DNA of 60,740 nucleotides from Omnitrophica bacterium GWA2_41_15 (GTDB lineage: Bacteria; Omnitrophota; Gorgyraeia; Gygaellales; Profunditerraquicolaceae): NCBI GenBank assembly GCA_919902045.1, contig CAKKSP010000041.1, forward strand, positions 1-60,740, in the 5' to 3' direction. Each line of letters opens with the position of its first letter. Position 1 is the first letter of the stretch. The position numbers were made by a program, and so were the translations under genes. The notes under the pieces were generated by a model, which worked only from the letters and a program-made list of their open reading frames with translations, made no database searches and was not told where the DNA came from. Positions 19,876 to 27,961 of the stretch are shown in pieces.

Positions 19876-20452
19876 GGGCATACTCGGGACTTTTGAAAAT
19901 ATCATCAGGGTTTTAAGGCTTATTAAGAAAGTAAAACCCGGGATTATCCAATACCGCAACAAAGACGGCTTGCCTTATGATATGTTAAAAGATTGCCTTT
20001 TAATAAAACGCCTTGCCCATGCACAAAAAGCGTTTTTTATCGTGAATGATTATCCTGAAATTGCCGTAATAACCGATGCTGATGGTCTGCATCTTGGACA
20101 AGATGATATTTCGATTAGTGTTGCGCGAAAGATTCTTTCTCCGGATAAGCTGATCGGTAAATCTTGCCATAGCTTAAAGCAAGCGCTATCTGCGCAAAAA
20201 GAAGGCGCAGATTATCTTGGTATAGGCCCTATTTTTTCTACTCCTACTAAGCCTGAATATCAACCGGTCGGTTTAGGTTTAATTAATAAAGTTAAAGAAA
20301 AAATTAACCTACCTATTTTTGCAATCGGGGGAATTAATGCGGATAATGTAAAATTAGTTATGGATGCCGGCGCGACAGGCGTGGCAGTATGCCGGGCTTC
20401 CTATCAAAATACAACTTTAAAAAAACTCAGCCAGGTTTTAGGGAAAGGATAA
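19820..20452 (+). CDS. thiE: Thiamine-phosphate synthase
   Basis: This 210-residue TIM-barrel protein has GIIQYRNKDG, FIVNDYPEIAVITDADGLHLGQDD, IGKSCHSLKQA, GADYLGIGPIFSTPTKP and FAIGGINADNV, all standard ThiE motifs. It joins HMP-PP and thiazole phosphate to give thiamine phosphate. The start overlaps the ThiD2-like gene by 56 bases, and the stop touches the thiC start. The residue before GADGLH-type segment and the loop CRASYQ at the C-terminus are normal, so the enzyme looks intact. Confidence 0.93.
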   Translation: MRLKNRQLFYSGLYVILDKGILGTFENIIRVLRLIKKVKPGIIQYRNKDGLPYDMLKDCLLIKRLAHAQKAFFIVNDYPEIAVITDADGLHLGQDDISISVARKILSPDKLIGKSCHSLKQALSAQKEGADYLGIGPIFSTPTKPEYQPVGLGLINKVKEKINLPIFAIGGINADNVKLVMDAGATGVAVCRASYQNTTLKKLSQVLGKG

Positions 20453-21700
20453 ATGATTAATAAGATAGCAAAAGAAGAGATAAAAAAAGGTACTGTGGTG
20501 GTGCTTTGTAACCGTAAGCATAAACTTAAGAAGCCTTGTGCTGTAGGTAGCGGCCTAAGGACTAAAGTTAATGCCAATATCGGTACTTCAGCAGAAAAAA
20601 TAAGTATTAAAGATGAGCTTAAAAAATTGGATGCTGCCCAAAAAGCCGGAGCAGACGCGGTAATGGATTTAAGTACCGGGGGAGATATAGTCAAGGTGCG
20701 GCAGGAGATTATAAGCCATTCCACTGTTCCTGTAGGGACCGTGCCAATATATGAGATAGCAATTAATGCTAAAAAAAGAAGTAGAAATAAGGATTTCCTT
20801 TCTTTTACTGCTGAAGATATCTTTGAGGTTCTGGAGCGGCAGGCCAGAGAAGGGGTTGATTTTTTTACCATTCATGCCGGAGTTACCCGAAAGAGTATTT
20901 TGGCGTTAAAAAAGCATCCGCGGTTGATGGGGATAGTCTCGCGCGGAGGGGCAATTTTAGCGAGTTGGATGTTGCGCAATAAGAAAGAGAATCCATTTTA
21001 CGAGTATTTCGATAAAGTTTTGCATATTGCCAAAGATTATGATATAACTATAAGCTTGGGAGATGGTTTAAGGCCTGGCGCAATTGCAGATTCTACGGAT
21101 AAACCACAGCTCACGGAGTTAAAGATCCTTGGAGAGCTTGTAGATCAGGCGCGTAAAGCAGGTGTCCAGGTGATGGTTGAAGGGCCTGGGCATATTCCGC
21201 TTCCTCAGATTGAAAAAAACATTGCTCTTGAGAAAAAATGGTGTAAGGGCGCGCCTTTTTATGTGCTTGGGCCGCTGGTAACGGATATTGCCTCTGGTTA
21301 TGACCATATCAGTTGCGCAATCGGTGGAGCATTGGCAGCCTGGAAAGGGGCAGATTTCTTATGCTATGTTACAGCTTCTGAACATCTGCGGCTTCCTGAT
21401 TATAAAGATGTCTACGAAGGGGTAATTGCTTGCCGGATTGCTGCTCATGCCGCGGATATTGCTAAAAATGTACCCGGGGCAAGGCAGTGGGATAATAAAA
21501 TGTCGCATGCCAGGCGATTGCGTGATTGGAAAACTCAAATAAGCTTAAGCATAGATCCGGAAAAAGCAGCCCGGTATCATGGGCTTAAACACGCAAAAGC
21601 AGGAGATATCTGTACGATGTGCGGGGAGTTCTGTTCTATAAAAATCAACGAAGAATGTTTTGCAGGTAGCCAACAGGCAGTTCCTGCAATGCGGGTGTAA
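20453..21700 (+). CDS. thiC: Phosphomethylpyrimidine synthase ThiC (short form)
   Basis: This 415-residue radical SAM enzyme converts aminoimidazole ribotide to HMP-phosphate. It has the NIGTSAEK segment, ADAVMDLSTGGDI, VEGPGHIPLPQIEKN, LGPLVTDIASGYDHI and the C-terminal cluster cysteines in CTMCGEFCSIK. The length matches the short ThiC form rather than the ~630-residue enterobacterial form. It begins directly after thiE. I saw no TPP riboswitch in front of the thiamine genes, which sit inside a longer operon. Confidence 0.95.
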   Translation: MINKIAKEEIKKGTVVVLCNRKHKLKKPCAVGSGLRTKVNANIGTSAEKISIKDELKKLDAAQKAGADAVMDLSTGGDIVKVRQEIISHSTVPVGTVPIYEIAINAKKRSRNKDFLSFTAEDIFEVLERQAREGVDFFTIHAGVTRKSILALKKHPRLMGIVSRGGAILASWMLRNKKENPFYEYFDKVLHIAKDYDITISLGDGLRPGAIADSTDKPQLTELKILGELVDQARKAGVQVMVEGPGHIPLPQIEKNIALEKKWCKGAPFYVLGPLVTDIASGYDHISCAIGGALAAWKGADFLCYVTASEHLRLPDYKDVYEGVIACRIAAHAADIAKNVPGARQWDNKMSHARRLRDWKTQISLSIDPEKAARYHGLKHAKAGDICTMCGEFCSIKINEECFAGSQQAVPAMRV

Positions 21701-21702
21701 TT

Positions 21703-21732
21703 TTCCGCCGTATAATTAAATACAAGGCGGAA
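21703..21732 (+). terminator. Hairpin after thiC
   Basis: TTCCGCC (21703-21709) pairs with GGCGGAA (21726-21732) over an AT-rich loop, 3 bases after the thiC stop. No T run follows, so it is a weak terminator or RNA-end structure. A TATAAT at 21711-21716 inside the loop has no convincing -35 box. Confidence 0.4.
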
Positions 21733-21795
21733 TCCCGACGCAGGAAAAAAGAAGAGGCGACGGGACAATGGTAGAATGGCAGCCTTTTGTGTTCT

Positions 21796-21866
21796 GCGAG
21801 AGTAGTTCAGTGGCAGAACACCAGCTTCCCAAGCTGGATATGGGGGTTCGATTCCCCTCTCTCGCT
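21796..21866 (+). tRNA. tRNA-Gly (anticodon CCC)
   Basis: The cloverleaf folds completely: acceptor GCGAGAG (21796-21802) with CTCTCGC (21859-21865), D-arm GTTC...GAAC, anticodon stem CCAGC/GCTGG around TTCCCAA (anticodon CCC), 4-base variable loop, and T-arm GGGGG/CCCCT with loop TTCGATT. The discriminator is T and CCA is not encoded. The 3' half overlaps the start of the following lipoprotein gene. Confidence 0.95.
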
Positions 21867-22508
21867 TTAGCTATTTGTTTATTTATTTTAGCGGGTTGCG
21901 CGACAGTACCCAAAACAGCGTCATTACCTAAACCGCCTAGCGGTTTGAATGGTTTTTATCATAGAGTAGAAAAGGGCCAGACCCTTTGGGGAATATCTAA
22001 ACAATATAATATTGATTTAGATCAGTTAGTAGAGATAAATCGTATTACTGATAAGACTGCGCTTGAAGTAGGGCAGATGGTTTTTATATCATCTGTATTG
22101 CAGGAAGAAGTTAAGAAAATTAATCTAAACCTTATAAAGGCAGAAGATAATTTTATTTGGCCGTTAAAGGGGAGGCAATTAGGTAATTTTGGAGAAGTAA
22201 TTAACGGCCGGGTTAATAAAGGGATCAATATTGTTTCATCCGGAGCAAACACAATTGTATTTGCTGCAAGAAGCGGAAAAGTAGTTTTTTGCGCTCCAAG
22301 TTTTAAGAGTTACGGTTCTACGGTAATAATTGATCATGGCGATGGTTTTTTGACTGTTTATGCGTTTAAAGCGGAATTGCTTGTTAAAGCAGGAGACTCT
22401 GTTTTGCAGGGTGCTTCTATTGCAAGGTTAGCGGGTCAAAGACAACTATATTTTGAACTCCGTAAAGGGCATATTCCGCAGAATCCAACTTTTTTTCTGC
22501 CGCGGTAA
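21840..22508 (+). CDS. NlpD-like lipoprotein: LysM plus degenerate M23 (LytM) domain
   Basis: This protein of about 222 residues begins with a lipoprotein signal (MGVRFPSLALAICLFILAGC, lipobox cysteine C20), then a LysM domain (YHRVEKGQTLWGISKQYNIDLDQL) and a C-terminal M23 fold. The zinc-ligand positions look replaced: HxGxD is NKGIN, and the HxH-type and LHFE-type histidines are F and Y (VYAFKAEL, LYFELRKG). That pattern fits non-catalytic amidase activators such as NlpD/EnvC. The only start giving the signal peptide is ATG 21840, inside the tRNA T-arm; an in-frame ATG at 21768 would add residues encoded by the tRNA. Confidence 0.8.
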   Translation: MGVRFPSLALAICLFILAGCATVPKTASLPKPPSGLNGFYHRVEKGQTLWGISKQYNIDLDQLVEINRITDKTALEVGQMVFISSVLQEEVKKINLNLIKAEDNFIWPLKGRQLGNFGEVINGRVNKGINIVSSGANTIVFAARSGKVVFCAPSFKSYGSTVIIDHGDGFLTVYAFKAELLVKAGDSVLQGASIARLAGQRQLYFELRKGHIPQNPTFFLPR

Positions 22509-22513
22509 ACATT

Positions 22514-24106
22514 ATGGTAAAAGAGATATTCTTAGGCCGAAGCCTTCAGCGCGAGCTTATTGAAAAACGAATTATTGATTTAAAAAACGGTTATCGTCAG
22601 AATATCGCGATTATCGGCGATGAGCTGGTTGGTAAAACTTCGCTTATTTTTAATTTTATCCGCAACTTCTCCGATCCTCATATTTTACCCCTCTATCTTG
22701 AAGTTAGGCCCGAGCCGTTTAAAGATTTTAAGCGCCGCTTTATGGGCGTGCTTTTATATGCATTCTTAGATAACAGCAGTATAAGCCTCCAGGAAAATCT
22801 TGATTTTCTTATTGAAAAATCCCGTAATTTTATACCTAAAACCGCCGATAAAATAACCGACTTATTAAGAAATCCTGTTAGTAAGAAGAAAGCGGATAAT
22901 TTTTTTGAGCTGCTTGAAGTCTGCGACCTGATTTATCAGGAAAGTGGAAAGCGCTGTGTTGTCATCTGGGATGAATTCCACAATCTTGAATATATGGGTA
23001 TTAAAACTTTATACGCCGAATGGTCAAAGGCCCTTATTACCCATAAAAATACGATGTTTATCATCACCAGTTCCCTGCCATCTAAAGCAAAAAAGATTCT
23101 TGCGCATAACCTGTCGCTTTTATTCGGGAATTTTCAGTCGATCAGCTTAGAACCTTTTGATGTGCATACCAGCGAGGTGTATTTAGATATTAAATTTGAA
23201 GGTAATCATTTAGATAAGGGCCTGCGGAACTTTTTAGTACATTTTAGCGGAGGTTATCCATTTTATCTTAATCTGTTAAGCGAAGGGATGTTAAAGCATG
23301 AAAAAATGCCGCTTACGCAGGTACTTGTTGAGTTGTTGTTTAGTTCAACGGGAATTTTAAATCAGCGTTTTAATAATTATTTAAAACGTTTGGTTTCTTT
23401 GCCAAATAGCCAGGATTATTTGTCGCTCTTGTACTCTATTGCCAGCGGCCATAATCGCCTTAAAGATATTATGCACATAAGCCATAAAACCGCAAAAGAG
23501 ATAAACGTCCGGCTTAATTATTTATTGGAACTGGATGTAGTTACAAGAAGCGGTGATTTTTTTAAGATTAACGACCGTCTTTTTGGTTTTTGGCTAAAGT
23601 TTGTTTATCAAAAAAAGGCAAATGCCCTGACCTTTGATGCTAAAAATCAAAAACAGCATTTTACGTCTTATCTCGATGTTGTGATTAAAGAATTTATAGT
23701 GTCTTCTGCTAAGCCGATACCCGAGAGAATGATTGAACTTTTAAGGCTTTTTGAAGACGATATAATTCAAGTTGAAGAAAAGAAATTCAGGCTAAACCAT
23801 TTTAGGGAATTAAAACAGCTTGAGTTTAATAGCCGGGGATTAGGGGAAGGTGTGTTAGGCCGTTCCGAAGATAGCGTCTGGATCATGGCTTTTAAAAATA
23901 AGAAATTAACAGAAGAAGATGTTACAGAGTTTGCTAGGGAATGCAAAAAATACCGTAATAAACTTCAGCAGAAAATCATTATTTCTCTTGATGAGATAGA
24001 TATTAATGCCAGGTTGCGGGCTTTAGATGAAAAAATTTTAACTTGGGGATTAAGCCAGGTAAATGAACTAATGGATTTATACGCAAAGCCAAGGATAGTT
24101 ACATGA
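22514..24106 (+). CDS. Archaeal-type P-loop ATPase (ATPase_2-like) with winged-helix region
   Basis: This 530-residue protein has Walker A GDELVGKTSL (residues 35-44) and a Walker B region with VIWDEFHNLEYMG near residue 150. A sensor-like FIITSSLPS segment, a winged-helix-like part (KDIMHISHKTAKEINVRLNYLLEL) and a NDRLFGFWLKFVYQKK motif follow, as in the ATPase_2/DUF234 family. Such proteins are common in archaea and scattered bacteria; their function is poorly known and some have nuclease-like C-terminal domains. Here the C-terminus contains SVWIMAFKNKKLTEEDVTEF, which could be a degenerate restriction-endonuclease-like fold. It overlaps the next gene by 4 bases. Confidence 0.7.
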   Translation: MVKEIFLGRSLQRELIEKRIIDLKNGYRQNIAIIGDELVGKTSLIFNFIRNFSDPHILPLYLEVRPEPFKDFKRRFMGVLLYAFLDNSSISLQENLDFLIEKSRNFIPKTADKITDLLRNPVSKKKADNFFELLEVCDLIYQESGKRCVVIWDEFHNLEYMGIKTLYAEWSKALITHKNTMFIITSSLPSKAKKILAHNLSLLFGNFQSISLEPFDVHTSEVYLDIKFEGNHLDKGLRNFLVHFSGGYPFYLNLLSEGMLKHEKMPLTQVLVELLFSSTGILNQRFNNYLKRLVSLPNSQDYLSLLYSIASGHNRLKDIMHISHKTAKEINVRLNYLLELDVVTRSGDFFKINDRLFGFWLKFVYQKKANALTFDAKNQKQHFTSYLDVVIKEFIVSSAKPIPERMIELLRLFEDDIIQVEEKKFRLNHFRELKQLEFNSRGLGEGVLGRSEDSVWIMAFKNKKLTEEDVTEFARECKKYRNKLQQKIIISLDEIDINARLRALDEKILTWGLSQVNELMDLYAKPRIVT

Positions 24107-24591
24107 AAATCGGGGTAATATCTGATACGCATATTCCGGAACGCGCTGCAGGGATCCCGGATGAAATTTTATATGCCTTTAAAAAAGTTGATATGATCAT
24201 TCATGCAGGAGATTTGGTTGAGGTAGGCGTGCTTGATCAGCTTAAAGCGGTATGTCCTAATTTAAAGGCTGTCTGCGGCAATATGGATCCCGAGGATATA
24301 CGTAAGATCTTACCGGAAAAAGAAATTATAAAAGTCGGCAAATTCCGTATCGGCGTAATGCACGGCCAGGGGCATCCGGATAGGTTAATTCTTGCGGCAG
24401 AAAAATTATTTAAACAAGATAAAGTAGATATGGTTATTTTTGGGCATTCGCATTTGCCGGTCAATGAAGAAAGAAACGGGGTAATTTATTTTAATCCCGG
24501 CAGCCCAACAGATACGATTTTTGCTCCGTATAAATCGTACGGAATTATTGAGATTAATGATAAGATTGAAGCTAAGATTGTAAAGTTATGA
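24103..24591 (+). CDS. YfcE/MJ0936-type metallophosphoesterase
   Basis: This 162-residue protein has the calcineurin-like motifs in order: ISDTHIPE (residues 6-13), IHAGDLVE, VCGNMDPED, MHGQGH and IFGHSHLPV, so all metal ligands of a two-metal phosphodiesterase are present. The natural substrate of this family is uncertain. It overlaps both its upstream neighbour and the HIT gene by 4 bases, so it is part of a translationally coupled chain. Confidence 0.88.
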   Translation: MKIGVISDTHIPERAAGIPDEILYAFKKVDMIIHAGDLVEVGVLDQLKAVCPNLKAVCGNMDPEDIRKILPEKEIIKVGKFRIGVMHGQGHPDRLILAAEKLFKQDKVDMVIFGHSHLPVNEERNGVIYFNPGSPTDTIFAPYKSYGIIEINDKIEAKIVKL

Positions 24592-25076
24592 ACCAGCTTT
24601 GGGCGCCCTGGAGGACAAAATATATCCAAGCTAAAACTAAACCGAAAGGATGTATTTTTTGCATTGCCGCGTGTAATAAAAAATCCAGTGATTCGTTAAT
24701 TTTTACAACCGCGCATTCACTTGTTATATTGAATAAGTTCCCTTATAATAATGGCCATCTGATGGTTTCGCCACTTCGCCATACAAGCGATATCGCTAGT
24801 TTAACTCAAGAAGAAATTACGGATCTTTGGAAAGCATTAAAATCAGCCAAAAGGATTCTAGATAAACTATTAAAACCGCAGGGTTATAATATCGGGATTA
24901 ATTTAGGAGATGTTGCAGGCGCCGGGATAACAGGGCATCTGCATATTCATATTGTGCCGCGATGGAAAGGCGATACAAATTTTATGCCGGTTTTAGCGGC
25001 AAATAAAGTGATTTCGCAATCACTTGAAGATTTAAAGAAAAAATTAAGATATGCTTACGCAAAATCAAATTCATAA
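24588..25076 (+). CDS. HIT-family hydrolase/phosphorylase (Ap4A type)
   Basis: This 162-residue protein has the histidine triad GHLHIHIVPRW near residue 130 and an N-terminal CIFC zinc pair typical of the Ap4A phosphorylase-like branch of the HIT family. It also has the NKFPYNNGHLMVSPLRH segment. It probably cleaves dinucleoside polyphosphates or nucleotide adducts. Its last 26 bases overlap the start of the dGTPase gene. Confidence 0.88.
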   Translation: MNQLWAPWRTKYIQAKTKPKGCIFCIAACNKKSSDSLIFTTAHSLVILNKFPYNNGHLMVSPLRHTSDIASLTQEEITDLWKALKSAKRILDKLLKPQGYNIGINLGDVAGAGITGHLHIHIVPRWKGDTNFMPVLAANKVISQSLEDLKKKLRYAYAKSNS

Positions 25077-26205
25077 ATTTGAGGAAAAATTTCTGGCTTC
25101 GTATGCAATGAAAAGCCAGGATACCGCAGGCAGGGCTCATAAAGAAGAAGAGCATCCGTATCGATCGGTGTATCAGCGCGACCGTGACCGGATAATCCAT
25201 AGTGCGGCATTTAGAAGGCTTGAATATAAGACCCAGGTTTTTGTAAATCACGAGGGAGATTATTACCGCACCCGGCTTACGCATACTCTCGAAGTTGCGC
25301 AAATTGCGCGTACTGTCGCAGCCGCCCTACGTTTAAATATTGATTTAACAGAGGCAGTATCTTTGGCGCATGACCTTGGCCATACGCCTTTTGGCCATGC
25401 CGGAGAAGATGCGCTTGATGAATTAATGCGCTCTGAAGGAGGGTTTAACCATAATCTCCAGGGATTAAGGGTGGTAGATTTGCTTGAAGAGCGATACCCG
25501 AACTTTCCGGGTTTAAATTTGAGTTGGGAGGTGCGGGAGGGGATAGTCAAACATTCTTCTGAGTTTGACCAGGCAGTAGTTCTTAAAAGTTTTAAGCCCG
25601 ATCAGATGCCGACGCTTGAGACCCAGCTTGTGGATATTGCCGATGAAATTGCTTATGATAATCATGACTTAGATGACGGTATCACATCCGGGTTATTAAA
25701 AGAAGAAGACTTGGCGCGGCTTCCTATCTGGGAAAAGTTGATTAAAAGGCTCAAAGCCAATTATTCATCTCTTGACCAGGAGAGAAAAAAATACCTGATT
25801 ATCCGCTCTTTGATCGATATGCAAGTTACGGATCTAATACAACACACGGAAAAAATTATCAGTTCTGCCAAGATAGATTCATCACTTAAGGTGCGTAAAC
25901 TAGGAAAAAAAATTATAAGTTTTAGTGAAGAAATGAAGGCATTGCGCCTGCCTCTAAGAGAATATCTTAAAGAAAAGCTTTACCGGCATTATCGCGTAGT
26001 CAGGATGAGCTATAAAGCCAAGAGGTTTATCAAAGAGCTTTTTGAAGTATATATAAAAATACCCAATGCGCTTCCGGCGCATGTGCAAAAGCGCATTCCA
26101 CAGGATGGAGTACGCCGGGCAGTATGTGATTATATTGCCGGAATGACAGATAGGTACGCCTTAGATGAATACAAAAAGTTATTTGACCCCTACGAAAAAG
26201 TATAA
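25051..26205 (+). CDS. dgt: Deoxyguanosinetriphosphate triphosphohydrolase-like HD protein
   Basis: This 384-residue protein has the dGTPase N-terminus (GRAHKEEEHPYRSVYQRDRDRIIHS followed by AFRRLEYKTQVFV) and the HD metal ligands in RLTHTLEVAQIAR, SLAHDLGHTPFGHAGE and VDIADEIAYDNHDLDDG. It hydrolyses dNTPs to nucleoside and triphosphate and has the usual length. It overlaps the HIT gene by 26 bases and the HD-GYP gene by 41 bases. Confidence 0.93.
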   Translation: MLTQNQIHKFEEKFLASYAMKSQDTAGRAHKEEEHPYRSVYQRDRDRIIHSAAFRRLEYKTQVFVNHEGDYYRTRLTHTLEVAQIARTVAAALRLNIDLTEAVSLAHDLGHTPFGHAGEDALDELMRSEGGFNHNLQGLRVVDLLEERYPNFPGLNLSWEVREGIVKHSSEFDQAVVLKSFKPDQMPTLETQLVDIADEIAYDNHDLDDGITSGLLKEEDLARLPIWEKLIKRLKANYSSLDQERKKYLIIRSLIDMQVTDLIQHTEKIISSAKIDSSLKVRKLGKKIISFSEEMKALRLPLREYLKEKLYRHYRVVRMSYKAKRFIKELFEVYIKIPNALPAHVQKRIPQDGVRRAVCDYIAGMTDRYALDEYKKLFDPYEKV

Positions 26206-27229
26206 AACGCTAGTTTCTGCGATACATAGTGTATATCGCCTGGTGAGCTCTACTTTTGAGTTGAAAGATTTAATTTCGCGTTTAAGCAGGCTGATGAATC
26301 AGGTCTTTGATGCGCAGTATTGCCAGATTATCCTGCTTGATCCCAGTAAAAAATATTCGATATTACGTTGCGTAACAAGCTCCCGTAAAAAATATCTCTC
26401 CGATAAAAAATTGAAATTACAAGGCAACCTTGAAAAAAGGATCGTGCAGAGGATTTCCGCGACGCGCAAAGATTATCTTATCGGAGTGCCGCTTGTTTGC
26501 GAAGATATTATTGGTTTAATTATATTAAAACGATTATCCGGTAAATTACCTTTTGACCGTTTTGACCAGGAGATAATAATGACCATGGTTGAACAGGTGA
26601 TTATCGGGATTAAAAATTTACAGCTTTATGAAGAACAAGGGCGCATTGTTTTAGGCAGCATTAAGTCGTTAGTCAAACTTCTTGATACTCGCGTTCCTCA
26701 GGAATATACACATTCTCCGTATTTTAGCCGTCTTGTAGTAAGTATCGCCCAGCAGATGCGGTTAGACGAAAAACAGGTTGAAAGTATTAAATACGCAAGC
26801 CTGCTTCATGATGCCGGAAAAATTGATATACCTATGGAGATTCTTACTAAGACTACGAAGCTTACGGCAAAGGAGTATACGATCATTAAGCGGCATCCTT
26901 TAAAAAGTGCGCAGATCTTGCAGCCCTTACTGATCCTTAAACCGGCAATTCCGATTATTATGTATCATCATGAAAAATACGACGGAACCGGCTATCCTTC
27001 AAGATTAAAGAAACGCCAGATTCCTCTCGGTGCCAGGATAATGGCAGTAGCCGATGCTTTTGAAGCCATGGTTTATGGCAGGCCATACCGAGAGCGCAAA
27101 GATATAGCTTCCGCAGTAAAAGAAATTCGTAAGAAAAGCGGCAGCCAATTTGATCCTAAGGTTGTAGAAGCCTTCCTTAAAATTTCCAAAAAGATCAATG
27201 CAAAAAATTACTTGAAAGTTTCAGAATAA
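26165..27229 (+). CDS. GAF and HD-GYP domain protein (probable c-di-GMP phosphodiesterase)
   Basis: This 354-residue protein has an N-terminal GAF-like domain (residues ~15-155, FELKDLISRLSRLMNQVFDAQYCQIILLD) and an HD-GYP domain with LLHDAGKIDIP, IKRHP, MYHHEKYDGTGYP and MAVADAFEAMV. All catalytic residues appear present. It would degrade cyclic di-GMP in response to a GAF ligand; two PilZ proteins encoded at 38513 and 39062 are possible readers of the same signal. No membrane segment is visible. Confidence 0.88.
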   Translation: MNTKSYLTPTKKYKTLVSAIHSVYRLVSSTFELKDLISRLSRLMNQVFDAQYCQIILLDPSKKYSILRCVTSSRKKYLSDKKLKLQGNLEKRIVQRISATRKDYLIGVPLVCEDIIGLIILKRLSGKLPFDRFDQEIIMTMVEQVIIGIKNLQLYEEQGRIVLGSIKSLVKLLDTRVPQEYTHSPYFSRLVVSIAQQMRLDEKQVESIKYASLLHDAGKIDIPMEILTKTTKLTAKEYTIIKRHPLKSAQILQPLLILKPAIPIIMYHHEKYDGTGYPSRLKKRQIPLGARIMAVADAFEAMVYGRPYRERKDIASAVKEIRKKSGSQFDPKVVEAFLKISKKINAKNYLKVSE

Positions 27230-27241
27230 GAGATATTATAG

Positions 27242-27661
27242 ATGGAAAAAGATAATTACGGGCAATTAGAACTTTTTACAGCCGACGGAGTAGCGGCTCA
27301 GGCTCCGGAGCGTTTTTCTAAGGTAGTTTTAAAGCGGATAAAGGCTTTTGAGAAAGCCATAATTCTAGTTTTGCTTTTAGGGATAACCGGTATTATTTGT
27401 TATGCGTTTGGTTTTGATAAAGGTAAAAGCTCAAACCAAGTTTCTTCAAAATTTTTGATTCAAGTTGCTGCTTATAGTGTGAAGGCTAACGCCGAAGAAG
27501 AAGCCAGATTTTTAAATAAATATGGTTATCAAACGGCAATGTTAAAACAAAAAGGTAAAACTATACTCTTAGTGGTTGGTTTCTCAAGCGAAGAAAAAGC
27601 GCGCGTAGCGCTTACTCGGTTACAGAAACGCTACAAAGGGTGCATTTTGAGGAGGTTGTAA
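27242..27661 (+). CDS. SPOR-domain membrane protein
   Basis: This 139-residue protein has a cytoplasmic N-terminus, one membrane helix at residues ~38-57 (AIILVLLLGITGIICYAFGF) and a C-terminal SPOR domain (FLIQVAAYSVKANAEEEARFL, then a LLVVGFSSEEKARVAL strand-helix unit). SPOR domains bind denuded glycan strands of peptidoglycan at division sites. The gene sits between the HD-GYP gene and the small basic protein gene. Confidence 0.8.
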   Translation: MEKDNYGQLELFTADGVAAQAPERFSKVVLKRIKAFEKAIILVLLLGITGIICYAFGFDKGKSSNQVSSKFLIQVAAYSVKANAEEEARFLNKYGYQTAMLKQKGKTILLVVGFSSEEKARVALTRLQKRYKGCILRRL

Positions 27662-27666
27662 AAGAT

Positions 27667-27957
27667 ATGTCTATTCATCCATCGTTAAGTTCTTCGGATA
27701 GTAATAAAAAGCAGCGTTCGGTTATGAAGCGTAATGAACGTTTACGTATGATGCTTGACAAAAACCAGTGGAAAGATGGAGATTCGGTTTTTGGTTTGCC
27801 TAAAATAAAAACAGTGCGGATTAGGATTAAGAAAGAAAAGACTGCCGAGAAACCAGCTGAAGGCGCTGCTGCTGAAGGCGCTGCTCCAGCTGCTGCTCCT
27901 GCTGCAAAGGCTGCTGCTGCGAAAGCACCGGCGGGGAAGGCTGCTGCGAAGAAATAG
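27667..27957 (+). CDS. Small basic protein of the PVC type with Ala/Lys-rich tail
   Basis: This 96-residue protein starts MSIHPSLSSSDSNKKQRSVM, followed by KRNERLRMMLDKNQWKDGDS and VFGLPKIKTVRIRIKK. I recognise this core from the small basic protein family of Planctomycetes, Verrucomicrobia and Chlamydiae; its function is not established. The last 35 residues are low-complexity Ala/Lys/Pro, like a histone H1 tail, suggesting nucleic-acid binding. ATG 27667 is preferred over the upstream ATG 27640, which lies inside the SPOR gene. Confidence 0.7.
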   Translation: MSIHPSLSSSDSNKKQRSVMKRNERLRMMLDKNQWKDGDSVFGLPKIKTVRIRIKKEKTAEKPAEGAAAEGAAPAAAPAAKAAAAKAPAGKAAAKK

Positions 27958-27961
27958 TCGA

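Noticed and set aside
18406-20452. TPP riboswitch controlling the thiamine genes
   Set aside because: I saw no recognisable TPP-box pairing, and the genes are inside a longer run with overlaps.
21768-21839. Upstream start for the lipoprotein gene at ATG 21768
   Set aside because: It would place 24 residues, mostly encoded by the tRNA, before the signal peptide and would hide the lipobox from normal export.
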